Made by a program: the position numbers and the translations under genes. From NCBI GenBank assembly GCA_014377915.1, contig JACMOT010000393.1, positions 1 through 22,569 of the forward strand: 22,569 bases of DNA, written 5' to 3'. Origin of the DNA: Tardiphaga sp. (GTDB lineage Bacteria; Pseudomonadota; Alphaproteobacteria; Rhizobiales; Xanthobacteraceae). Shown in pieces: positions 8,495-15,925 of the stretch (its first letter is position 1; every line of letters begins with the position of its first letter). The notes beneath the pieces were generated by a model, which worked only from the letters and a program-made list of their open reading frames with translations, was not told the origin of the DNA and did no database searches.

Positions 8495-9421
8495 GTGCAG
8501 CTGTATCTCCCGATCGCCGACATTCCGGTCAACGTGCTCCTCATCCTGGCGATGGGCGCCGCGGTCGGTTTCGTGTCCGGCATGTTCGGTATCGGCGGCG
8601 GCTTCCTGATGGCGCCGCTCTTGATCTTCGTCGGCATCGCCCCCGCCGTCGCCGTCGCCTCGGTCGCCAGCCACATCGCGGCTTCGTCGTTTTCCGGCGC
8701 GTTGTCCTATTGGCGGCGTCGCGCCATCGATCCGACATTGGCGCTGGTGCTGTTGTCCGGCGGCATCGTTGGTACCGCGCTCGGCGTCTGGGTGTTCACG
8801 CTGCTGCGCAATCTCGGCCAGCTCGACCTCTTGATCGCGCTGTCCTACGTGGTCCTGCTCTCGACCGTCGGCGGGCTGATGTTCTGGGAGGGCCTGCGCG
8901 CGATGCTGCGGATCCGCCGCGGCGAGAACGTGCCGCTGCGGCGTTCCGGCAGCCATGGCTGGGTTCACGGCCTGCCGCTGAAGATGCGTTTCAAGCGCTC
9001 GAAAATCTATCTGTCAGTGATCCCGATCATCGTCACCGGCCTGTTGATCGGTTTCATCGGCGCGGTGATGGGCATCGGCGGCAGCTTCATCCTGATCCCG
9101 ATCATGATCTATCTGCTGCGGATTCCGACTTCGACGGTGATCGGCACCTCGATGGTGCTGACGCTGGTGACGATGCTGTTCGCCACCTTGCTGCATGCGG
9201 CCACCAACCATCTGGTCGACGCGGTGCTGGCGCTGATCCTGATGGTCGGCGGCGTCACCGGCGCGCAATTCGGCGCCCGCGCCGGCCAGAAGATCCGCGG
9301 CGAACATTTGCGGCTGCTGCTCGGCCTCCTGATCCTCGCGGTCGGCATCCGCTTCGCGGTCGAGTTGGTGATCCGCCCCGAGGACCTGTTCACCATCCGC
9401 GAGACCGGAGGCGCCGGATGA
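8495..9421 (+). CDS. TauE/SafE-family membrane permease
   Basis: The 308-residue integral membrane protein has two homologous halves, each opening with the family's glycine-rich helix: VGFVSGMFGIGGGFLMAPLLIFVGI near residue 26 and IGFIGAVMGIGGSFILIPIMIYLLRIPTSTVIGTSM near residue 186. This is the TauE/SafE (DUF81, PF01925) signature; members export sulfite, sulfoacetate and other small anions across the inner membrane. About eight hydrophobic segments can be counted. The start is a GTG with only a weak purine-rich site upstream (GAAGCGAA). The stop overlaps the ATG of the next gene (ATGA), so the two are translationally coupled and probably work together. The substrate is unknown; an anion is the family expectation. 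Confidence 0.9.
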   Translation: MQLYLPIADIPVNVLLILAMGAAVGFVSGMFGIGGGFLMAPLLIFVGIAPAVAVASVASHIAASSFSGALSYWRRRAIDPTLALVLLSGGIVGTALGVWVFTLLRNLGQLDLLIALSYVVLLSTVGGLMFWEGLRAMLRIRRGENVPLRRSGSHGWVHGLPLKMRFKRSKIYLSVIPIIVTGLLIGFIGAVMGIGGSFILIPIMIYLLRIPTSTVIGTSMVLTLVTMLFATLLHAATNHLVDAVLALILMVGGVTGAQFGARAGQKIRGEHLRLLLGLLILAVGIRFAVELVIRPEDLFTIRETGGAG

Positions 9422-10197
9422 GGTTTTGCGCCGCCCTTGCCGCGACGATTTTGACACTACTGACCGGCGTGGTCCCCGCTTGCGCGGAACGGCTGATCGT
9501 CTCGGTGTCGAACCACCGCGTCACCGTGACACCGAATTATTCCGGCGAGGAGCTGGTGCTGTTCGGCTCGGTCGAGAAGGACGACAAGACACCGGCCAAT
9601 CGCGGCAATTACGACCTCGTCGTCACCATCAGTGGCCCGCGCGCCGAGTTGGTGACGCGGCGCAAGGAACGCCGGTTCGGGATCTGGATCAACACCGATT
9701 CCCGCGAATTCCTGCAGGTGCCATCCTATCTGGCCGTGTTTGCCAACCGGCCGATCGACGCCATCGCCGCGCCGGAGGTGCAGCGCCGCCAACAGCTCGG
9801 GCTCACCAATGTGTTGCTGACCCAGCGCATCGGCACCGACTACGCCGATGTCGTCGCCACCGATCCGTTCCGCAGCGCCTTCGTGCGGCTGCGCACCGAG
9901 CACGGCCTGTACCGCGAGGCCACCTCGGCGGTGACCTTTCTCACGCCGACGCTGTTCCGTACCGGCATTCCACTGCCGGCCGAAGTTACGATCGGCACCT
10001 ACGAGATCGAGATCAAGCTGTTTTCCGACGGCGCCCTGATCACCAAGGCGGACACCGCCTTCGACATCGTCAAGGTCGGCTTCGAACAGTTCATCGCCAA
10101 CGCGGCGCGCAACCATGGCCTCGTCTACGGCCTGCTCACCGCCCTGATGGCACTGATGACGGGCTGGATGGCTTCGGTGGTGTTCAGAAGAGATTAA
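9418..10197 (+). CDS. Alph_Pro_TM family (TIGR02186-type) periplasmic/membrane protein
   Basis: The 259-residue product begins with a signal peptide (MRFCAALAATILTLLTGVVPACA, cleavage after about residue 23). A beta-rich periplasmic domain follows, starting ERLIVSVSNHRVTVTPNYSGEELVLFGSVE. It ends with one C-terminal span, HGLVYGLLTALMALMTGWMASVVF, and a short basic cytoplasmic tail. This matches the alphaproteobacteria-restricted family called Alph_Pro_TM (PF09608/TIGR02186), which has no assigned function. Its ATG overlaps the permease stop by four bases. The periplasmic domain resembles a soluble partner held beside the transporter, so an accessory role in anion export is inferred from coupling only. 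Confidence 0.85.
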   Translation: MRFCAALAATILTLLTGVVPACAERLIVSVSNHRVTVTPNYSGEELVLFGSVEKDDKTPANRGNYDLVVTISGPRAELVTRRKERRFGIWINTDSREFLQVPSYLAVFANRPIDAIAAPEVQRRQQLGLTNVLLTQRIGTDYADVVATDPFRSAFVRLRTEHGLYREATSAVTFLTPTLFRTGIPLPAEVTIGTYEIEIKLFSDGALITKADTAFDIVKVGFEQFIANAARNHGLVYGLLTALMALMTGWMASVVFRRD

Positions 10198-10214
10198 ATC
10201 GGAAGTTCTAGGCC

Positions 10215-10306
10215 ATCATTACGAGGAGCTCTTGTGACGAAGCAATCCGGTTTTTTTCCGAGCTTGGGCCGCTGGATTGCCGTGTCGCTTGGCTCCTCGC
10301 AATGAC
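10215..10306. repeat. Palindromic repeat, class A, copy 2
   Basis: ATCATTACGAGGAGC at the left end pairs with GCTCCTCGCAATGAC at the right, with inner arms GACGAAGCAATCCG and CTGGATTGCCGTGTCGCTT. It lies between the convergent ends of the Alph_Pro_TM gene and the Nramp-like gene, 6 bp from the latter's stop codon. The left arm has drifted (TTACGAGG for TTGCGAGG), which suggests an older copy. In this position it could serve as a two-way transcript boundary. Confidence 0.88.
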
Positions 10307-10312
10307 GGAGCG

Positions 10313-11626
10313 CTACAAAAGCGCTCCCACGCCCATCGCGACCACGCTCAGCGTCATCGCCGCGGTGGAAAGCCAGCCCAGCCAGTAAAGCGGCCCCTTG
10401 ATGACAAATTCGTCCATCACGTCACGCCGCCGCGACATCACCATCAGCAGGAACATCACCGGCACCGCCAATACGCCGTTGACGACGGCGCTCCAGTACA
10501 GCGCCTGGATCGGGTTGATCGAGGTGAAGTTCAACGCGATGCCGATCATCGCCGATAGCGCCAGCACCGAATAGAACGCCGCCGCCTCGCGCGGTTTGCG
10601 GTCGAGGCCGACGGTCCAGCGCCGGCCCTCTCCGACGGCGTAGGCGGTCGACCCTGCCAGCACCGGAATCGCCAGCAGCCCGGTGCCGACGATGCCGAGC
10701 GCAAAGACGATCTCGGCGAAGGCGCCGGCGATCGGCCGCAGCGCTTCGGCGGCTTGCGCCGAACTTTCGATGTCGATCTTGCCATTGGCATGCAGAGTCG
10801 CCGCGGCGGTAATGATGATCGACAACGCGATCACGTTCGAGAACGCCATGCCGATGATGGTATCGGCGCGAATCCTGGAAAATTCCATCGTCGCCTCCAG
10901 TGGCGCTTCGATCAGGGGATGCTTGGCAGGATCGATGCGCTCGTCCTCGGCCTCCTGCGAAGCCTGCCAGAAGAACAGATAGGGTGAGATGGTGGTCCCG
11001 AAAATCGCAACGATGGTGGTGAGGTAGCTCTCGCTCCAGCTCAGTCGCGGCAGCAGGATGCCGGTCAACGCCTCGCCCCAATGCACTTTCGCCACCGCCA
11101 GCGCCGCGACATAGGCGAATAGCGACAGTGTCAGCCATTCCAGCACCGCCACATAGCGCCTGTAATCAAAGAAGATTTGCGCCGCCACCGAGAGCAGGCC
11201 GAAGGCCAGCACATAGACCATGCCGGGACCACCGATCAGCAGCCTGGTGGCGTCGGCCATGGCCCCGAGATCAGCGGCGATGTTGATGGTATTGGCGATG
11301 AACAGCAGCGCCACGATCACGTTCAGCAACGTCGCCGAATAATGCCGGCAGACATTGCCGGCGATGCCGCGCCCGGTGACGCGGCCGACCCGGCCGGAAA
11401 TTTCCTGGATCGCAGCCATCAGCGGGAAGGTCAGCAGCATGGTCCAGCCGATACCGTAACCGAGCTGCGCGCCGGCCTGGCTATACGTGCCGATACCGGA
11501 GGGATCGTCGTCGGAGGCGCCGGTGATCAGGCCGGGACCAAGCGATTTGAAGAAACCCTTGAGACGGAACCTCTCCAGACGCAGCTCGTCGAGATTGGAT
11601 TTGATGGCGTCTGACTCGTCTGACAT
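10313..11626 (-). CDS. Nramp-like divalent metal transporter
   Basis: The 437-residue membrane protein has about eleven spans and the SLC11/Nramp fold: the first helix starts SLGPGLITGASDDDPSGIGTYSQAGA and the sixth contains FGTTISPYLFFWQASQEAEDE near residues 208-225. Classical Nramp proteins use DPGN in helix 1 and MPH in helix 6 to bind Mn2+/Fe2+. Here these read DPSG and ISPY, so the metal site differs and the cargo may not be manganese. The ATG at 11626 is preferred over an open frame reaching 11716: it gives the usual short N-terminus and has AGGGAC upstream. The gene is divergent from the ureidoglycolate lyase gene with about 150 bp between, and ends next to a palindromic repeat. Confidence 0.87.
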   Translation of the reverse strand: MSDESDAIKSNLDELRLERFRLKGFFKSLGPGLITGASDDDPSGIGTYSQAGAQLGYGIGWTMLLTFPLMAAIQEISGRVGRVTGRGIAGNVCRHYSATLLNVIVALLFIANTINIAADLGAMADATRLLIGGPGMVYVLAFGLLSVAAQIFFDYRRYVAVLEWLTLSLFAYVAALAVAKVHWGEALTGILLPRLSWSESYLTTIVAIFGTTISPYLFFWQASQEAEDERIDPAKHPLIEAPLEATMEFSRIRADTIIGMAFSNVIALSIIITAAATLHANGKIDIESSAQAAEALRPIAGAFAEIVFALGIVGTGLLAIPVLAGSTAYAVGEGRRWTVGLDRKPREAAAFYSVLALSAMIGIALNFTSINPIQALYWSAVVNGVLAVPVMFLLMVMSRRRDVMDEFVIKGPLYWLGWLSTAAMTLSVVAMGVGALL

Positions 11627-11766
11627 CGCAGTCCCTGTTCCTCGGCATGCAGCAACCTGCCGCGGGAAGTAATGTTCCAAATCAAGAACTGGCAATGGGG
11701 ATGACCACTGCGGCACCAGGAATGCGTTGTTGCCACGCCAGGGATGCCCTGCTCAATTGCGAAATT

Positions 11767-11773
11767 GAGGAGA
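11767..11773 (+). promoter_or_regulatory. Ribosome binding site deciding the AllA-like start
   Basis: GAGGAGA lies 5 bases before the ATG at 11779. The same frame is open from an ATG at 11647, but the extra 44 residues have no counterpart in the family and no ribosome site. The downstream start is therefore correct. Confidence 0.8.
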
Positions 11774-11778
11774 TATCC

Positions 11779-12315
11779 ATGCCGACATCCCGCGCCGTCC
11801 CCGTCGAAGTCCTGAGTGATGCGGCGTTCGAGTCGTTCGGATGGGTCCTCGGCCAGCCTCATCCGCTGGAGAAGAACCCGCTGGAATTCCGCAGTGCGGC
11901 CACCGACTTCTGGCACGAGCACTTCTTCGACCCGGGCACGGGAGGCGACACAGAGGTCCTGTGGGTCGCGTATCGCGATGCGACTTCGCCGATATCCCGG
12001 CTCGAAGTGCATCATTTGACCCAGCAGGCGGTGATTCCGCTCCGAGGCGACATCATCCAGATCCTTTGCCTGAGTGACGACAACCAGGCCCCAGACTTGT
12101 CGACGCTGCGCGCGTACCAGGTGTCGCCCGGCATTGGAATCTGCATGCGTCCCGGCGTCTGGCATACGACCCGGGCCGCCGATGCGACCTGCATGATGTT
12201 GACCCGTCGCTCGACGACGGCGGACCTCGTCGACCATCTCAACCATGCGAGCCCGGCCACGGAGTCCACGCTTCTGGAGATCCCGCCGCACGACCTGATC
12301 CGGAAAGCGGGCTGA
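11779..12315 (+). CDS. allA: Ureidoglycolate lyase (AllA family)
   Basis: The 178-residue protein resembles the cupin-fold ureidoglycolate lyases that split ureidoglycolate into glyoxylate and urea at the end of allantoin (purine) breakdown. Family features seen are the substrate-pocket strands SRLEVHHLTQQAVIPLRGDIIQILCLS (about 73-99) and the C-terminal PGVWHTTRAADATCMMLTRR (about 128-147). An early VLGQPHPLEKNPLEFRSAATDFWHE occupies the place of the usual 'NQGTARR' region, so this copy is divergent. No other allantoin-pathway gene lies in the window, and the exact substrate is inferred from family resemblance. The gene converges with the phosphoesterase gene, with only 14 bp between the stop codons. 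Confidence 0.7.
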   Translation: MPTSRAVPVEVLSDAAFESFGWVLGQPHPLEKNPLEFRSAATDFWHEHFFDPGTGGDTEVLWVAYRDATSPISRLEVHHLTQQAVIPLRGDIIQILCLSDDNQAPDLSTLRAYQVSPGIGICMRPGVWHTTRAADATCMMLTRRSTTADLVDHLNHASPATESTLLEIPPHDLIRKAG

Positions 12316-12329
12316 ACTCCGGCGCGCGG

Positions 12330-13022
12330 CTAGCAGCAGCGCGATGCGGCAATGGCGTGCAGCTTGCGGTCCCCGAGCACATGCGCCACGAAACCGAGGG
12401 TCTGGAAGATCTTCGCGAAGGCGCCGTCGCGAATGTTGAGGCCGCCGGTATAGGCGCCGAATGCCGGCATCACCGCGCGCTGGCCGTCGCTGGCAAAGCA
12501 GCGCCGTTCCATCGACCGGCCCCTCGTCGTGACGCGCGCCTTGGGGTGCAGATGGCCGGCAATCTCGCCTAAAGCACCGGTCGGCTCGTGGCGGAACGCG
12601 AGCGGACCAATGGTCGCTTCCTGCGCCACCACGCCGCCGAGATCGGACGGCAGCGCCGGATCGTGATTGCCGGAGATCCAGATCCAGTCGCGGCGCGCTT
12701 GCAGCGCGCCCAGCACGTCGCGGTTCGGCTGCGACAGCCGGTCATGGGCATGGCGATCGTGAAAACTGTCCCCGAGTGCGATCACGGTGCGCGGGTCGTG
12801 CCGCGCGATCACCGCGCCCAGTCGTCCCAATGTTGCGATGGTGTCATAAGGAGGCAGCAGCACACCGCGCAACGCGTAGCTCGAGCCCTTTTCGAGATGC
12901 AGGTCGGAGACCACCAGCAGCCGCTGCTCTTCCCAGTACAGCGCACCGGACAGATCGGCGACCAGAGTGACGCCGGCGATGTCGACGGTACTGAATTCGG
13001 CGGAGTTCGATTCGGCGTGCAT
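12330..13022 (-). CDS. pdeM: Ligase-associated metallophosphoesterase (PdeM/MPE)
   Basis: The 230-residue calcineurin-like enzyme keeps the metal-site motifs: SDLHLEKG (Asp40, His42), GDSFHD (84-89), GNHD (118-121) and GHLHP (156-160). This is the phosphoesterase of the four-gene ligase-associated repair set (NCBIfam TIGR04123). The Pseudomonas putida homologue has been shown to be a Mn-dependent single-strand DNA endonuclease. I start it at ATG 13022 (MHAESNSAEFSTVDIAGV). The frame is also open to 13109, but those 29 residues are translated from a palindromic repeat that fills the gap to the helicase gene. It follows the helicase on the same strand and probably shares its transcript. Confidence 0.9.
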   Translation of the reverse strand: MHAESNSAEFSTVDIAGVTLVADLSGALYWEEQRLLVVSDLHLEKGSSYALRGVLLPPYDTIATLGRLGAVIARHDPRTVIALGDSFHDRHAHDRLSQPNRDVLGALQARRDWIWISGNHDPALPSDLGGVVAQEATIGPLAFRHEPTGALGEIAGHLHPKARVTTRGRSMERRCFASDGQRAVMPAFGAYTGGLNIRDGAFAKIFQTLGFVAHVLGDRKLHAIAASRCC

Positions 13023-13029
13023 GGTCTCT

Positions 13030-13115
13030 TGTAGGATGGGTAGAGCGTCCGCGAAACCCATCTTTGCGTCGCGCGGGGCTGATGGATTTCGCGAAGACGC
13101 TCTACCCATCCCACA
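13030..13115. repeat. Palindromic repeat, class B
   Basis: TGTAGGATGGGTAGAGCGTC (13030-13049) pairs with GACGCTCTACCCATCCCACA (13096-13115) with one mismatch. An inner pair joins CGCGAAACCCATC to GATGGATTTCGCG. The element occupies almost the whole space between the helicase stop (13117) and the phosphoesterase start (13022). It would form a strong mRNA hairpin inside the operon and could lower or uncouple translation of the second gene. It also supplies an in-frame ATG that misleads start prediction. Confidence 0.88.
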
Positions 13116-13116
13116 G

Positions 13117-15756
13117 CTACGACATGGCTTCCTTCACGAGTTCCTCGGCGGCTTCCGCCAGCAACTCGTCCGAGGCTTCGCCGTACACCTGTTCGCGGCC
13201 GATTTCCAGCATCACCGGCACCGCCAGCGGCGACACCCGCGTCAGTTCCTTGTGAACGATACGGCTCTGGATTCGCACCAGCATGTCGCTGAGCCGGCGG
13301 ATGTCGAGCAGCCCGGTGGCGGCATCGGCGCGCGCCCCGCGCAGCAGCACGTGATCGGGCTGGTGCTTGCGCAGCACGTCGTAGATCAGGTCCGTCGAGA
13401 ACAGCACCTGGCGCTTGGATTTCTTGGCGCCGGTGAAGCGGGTGTGGATCAGGCCGGAGATCACGGCGCTGGTGCGAAAGGTGCGCTTCATCAAAGCGGA
13501 TTCCGCGAGCCAGGCTTCGAGATCGTCGCCGAGCATGTCGGGATCGAACAGCGCGTCGAGATCGAGTTTGCCATGGCGGATCATGTGCGACATGTCGCCG
13601 AGCCCCCACACCGCCAGCGCATATTCATTGGCGACGAAGCCGAGCGGGCGGGCGCGGCCGCGCTCCAGCCGCCGCGTCAGCAGCATGCCCAACGTCTGGT
13701 GCGCGAGACGGCCCTCGAACGGGTAGCAGACGAGATAATGCTTGTCGGCGCGCGGAAAGGTCTCGACCATCAACTCGCGGACCCCGGGCACATGCGAGAC
13801 ATGGGCCTGCAGCGACAGCCATTCACGCACCTGGTCCGGTAGTCCAGCCCAGTCCCGCTCATTATCGAGCAGTTTGCGCACCCGCTCGGCGAGATAGGTC
13901 GAGAGCGGAAACTTGCCGCCCATATAAGACGGTACCTTGGCGTCCTTGTCATTGGCGCGCGAGACATAGACCTGATCCTCGACCAGCGTCTCGTAACGCA
14001 CCACCTCGCCGCCGAACACGAAGGTATCGCCGACGACCAAATTCTCGATAAAGTACTCCTCGATCTGGCCGAGCATGCGGCCACCGCGCGCCAGCGCCCC
14101 GGTGGCGCGCCGTCCCTTGCCCTGACCGCCGCCAGGCACCAACCGCACCCGCAGCATGGTGTCCTCGACGATGGTGCCCACATTCATGCGGTACATCTGC
14201 CGCACCTTTGGATTGGTGACGCGCCAGCGGCCGGCCTTGTCCTGCTTGATGCGGGCGAAGCGCTCATAGCTCTTCAGCGCATAACCGCCGGACGCGACGA
14301 AATCGAGCGTATCGTCGAAATCGGCGCGACTGAGTTCGGCATAGGGCGCCGCCGACAGCACCTCGGTGTAAAGGTCGTCGGCGAGAAACGACGCGCCGCA
14401 GGCGCATCCCAGAATATGCTGCGCCAGCACGTCGAGCGCGCCGATGCGCAATGGCGGCGTGTCCTGTGCATTCTCCGCGACCGCGTCGATGGCGACGCGG
14501 CATTCCAGCACCTCGAAGCGGTTGGCCGGCACCAGGACCGCGCGCGAGGCCTCGTCGATGCGGTGGTTGGCACGACCGATCCGCTGCATCAGCCTGGAGG
14601 CGCCCTTCGGTGCGCCGACATTGATCACCAGATCGACATCGCCCCAGTCGACGCCGAGGTCGAGCGACGAGGTACAGACCACGCCCTGCAATTTTCCGGC
14701 GGCCATCGCGTCCTCGACGCGGCGGCGCTGCGCGACATCGAGCGAACCATGATGCAACGCGATGGCGAGGTTGTCGTCGTTCATCCGCCACAGATCCTGG
14801 AACAGCATCTCGGCCTGGCTGCGGGTGTTGACGAACGCCAGCGTGGTCTTGTTGGCCTTGATCAGGTCGTAGATCTCGCCGAGCGCATGCCGCGCGGAAT
14901 GGCCGGCCCAGGGCAACCGCTCGCGGGTGTCGAGCATCTCGACCACCGGCGCCGCGGCGCCGCCGGCCACCACGATATCGGCGGAAACCACTTCGCCATG
15001 ATCCTGCGGCACCAGAAAACGCGCCAGCGATTCCGGCTCAGCCACCGTGGCGGACAGTCCGATGGCGCGCATGTCAGGCGCCAGCTTCCACAACCGCGCC
15101 ATGCCAAGCGCCAGCAGGTCACCGCGCTTCGAGGTCACCAGCGCGTGCAGTTCGTCGAGCACCACGCGCTTCAGCGACGAGAACAGGAACGGCGCATCAT
15201 CCGACGACAGCAACAGCGCGAGCTGTTCCGGCGTTGTCAGCAAAATATCCGGCGGATAGCGCCGCTGCCTTGCGCGGCGCGACACCGGGGTGTCGCCGGT
15301 GCGGGTCTCGACCTTGATCGGCAGCTTCATCTGCGCGATCGGCGTCTCCAGATTGCGCGCGATATCGACGGCGAGGGCTTTTAACGGCGAGATGTACAGC
15401 GTGTGCAGCCCGCGTCCGCTCCTCACGCCGCGGCCGGTGGAGACGAGGGCGTTCCCCCTCCCCTCCCCCCTCGTGTGGGAGGGTGGCTCGGACCCGCGAA
15501 GCTTCGCTTCGCCGGGGGGAGAGGGGAAAGAAACCGAAGCGTCATCTCGGCCGCCACTCAGTTCCACCAATGTCGGCAAAAATCCGGCCAGCGTCTTGCC
15601 GGCACCGGTGGGGGCGATCAGCAGCGCGGCGCGATGGTCCTGCGCCTTCCGCAGCAGCGCCAGCTGATGTTCGCGCGGCGACCAGCCCCGCGCGGCGAAC
15701 CAGCGCGTGAAGATGTCGGGCAGCAGATCACGTGGAACGGATTTACGGGTCGGCAC
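13117..15756 (-). CDS. lhr: Ligase-associated DEXH helicase (Lhr-Core)
   Basis: The 879-residue superfamily 2 helicase carries motif I APTGAGKT (48-55), Ia YISPLKALAVDI (121-132), II DELH (201-204), III LSATV (234-238), IV-like TLAFVNTRSQAE (305-316), V TSSLDLGVDWGDVDLVINVGAPKG (362-385) and VI QRIGRANH (391-398). The C-terminal part matches Lhr-Core/TIGR04121. Such enzymes are ssDNA-dependent ATPases that move 3' to 5' and unwind DNA:RNA or DNA duplexes. Motifs I and Ia are about 65 residues apart, far more than usual, because residues about 71-115 come from a palindromic repeat in the gene (core 15454-15526). The start is GTG 15756: a TAG stop lies four codons upstream and no clear ribosome site is seen. 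The phosphoesterase gene follows downstream. Confidence 0.92.
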   Translation of the reverse strand: MPTRKSVPRDLLPDIFTRWFAARGWSPREHQLALLRKAQDHRAALLIAPTGAGKTLAGFLPTLVELSGGRDDASVSFPSPPGEAKLRGSEPPSHTRGEGRGNALVSTGRGVRSGRGLHTLYISPLKALAVDIARNLETPIAQMKLPIKVETRTGDTPVSRRARQRRYPPDILLTTPEQLALLLSSDDAPFLFSSLKRVVLDELHALVTSKRGDLLALGMARLWKLAPDMRAIGLSATVAEPESLARFLVPQDHGEVVSADIVVAGGAAAPVVEMLDTRERLPWAGHSARHALGEIYDLIKANKTTLAFVNTRSQAEMLFQDLWRMNDDNLAIALHHGSLDVAQRRRVEDAMAAGKLQGVVCTSSLDLGVDWGDVDLVINVGAPKGASRLMQRIGRANHRIDEASRAVLVPANRFEVLECRVAIDAVAENAQDTPPLRIGALDVLAQHILGCACGASFLADDLYTEVLSAAPYAELSRADFDDTLDFVASGGYALKSYERFARIKQDKAGRWRVTNPKVRQMYRMNVGTIVEDTMLRVRLVPGGGQGKGRRATGALARGGRMLGQIEEYFIENLVVGDTFVFGGEVVRYETLVEDQVYVSRANDKDAKVPSYMGGKFPLSTYLAERVRKLLDNERDWAGLPDQVREWLSLQAHVSHVPGVRELMVETFPRADKHYLVCYPFEGRLAHQTLGMLLTRRLERGRARPLGFVANEYALAVWGLGDMSHMIRHGKLDLDALFDPDMLGDDLEAWLAESALMKRTFRTSAVISGLIHTRFTGAKKSKRQVLFSTDLIYDVLRKHQPDHVLLRGARADAATGLLDIRRLSDMLVRIQSRIVHKELTRVSPLAVPVMLEIGREQVYGEASDELLAEAAEELVKEAMS
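15454..15526. repeat. Palindromic repeat, class C, inside the helicase gene
   Basis: The C-rich arm CCCCCTCCCCTCCCCCC (15454-15470) pairs with GGGGGGAGAGGGG (15514-15526) around a GCGAAGCTTCGCTTCGC core. The same core stands intergenically at about 57-73. The helicase frame runs through without a stop and adds a peptide rich in Gly, Ser, Pro and Arg (SPPGEAKLRGSEPPSHTRGE) between motifs I and Ia. Flanking bases of the inserted segment probably extend to about 15412-15546. Confidence 0.8.
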
Positions 15757-15781
15757 CAGGTGAAGCTAGGCACTCACCCCC

Positions 15782-15908
15782 GTCATTGCGAGGAGCCGTT
15801 GCGACGAAGCAATCCAGCCTTGCTTGATGGCAAGTCAAAGACTGGATTGCCGCGTCGCTTCGCAAAGGGGGAAAGTTGGCAAGCCAACTTCCTTGACCTC
15901 GCGATGAC
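15782..15908. repeat. Palindromic repeat, class A, copy 3 with nested palindrome
   Basis: It opens with GTCATTGCGAGGAGC (15782-15796), contains ACGAAGCAATCCAG and CTGGATTGCCGCGTCGCTTCGC, and closes with CTCGCGATGAC. Before the final arm it carries about 35 extra bases, including the perfect palindrome AAGTTGGC-AA-GCCAACTT (15873-15890) that the other copies lack. It separates the substrate-binding protein gene from the helicase start. It may have moved the helicase promoter or now hold it. Confidence 0.87.
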
Positions 15909-15925
15909 GTGGGGAGGCCAGCGCC

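Noticed and set aside
7801..10197. One 798-codon fusion frame spanning three genes
   Set aside because: Only the part after 9418 is coding (the Alph_Pro_TM protein, in this frame). Upstream it is out of frame with the PodJ-like and permease genes and crosses a repeat.
11647..11778. N-terminal extension of the AllA-like protein
   Set aside because: There is no ribosome site at 11647 and no family similarity; GAGGAGA precedes the ATG at 11779.
15454..15526. Helicase as a frameshifted gene
   Set aside because: The frame continues through the repeat and all SF2 motifs lie in one frame on both sides.
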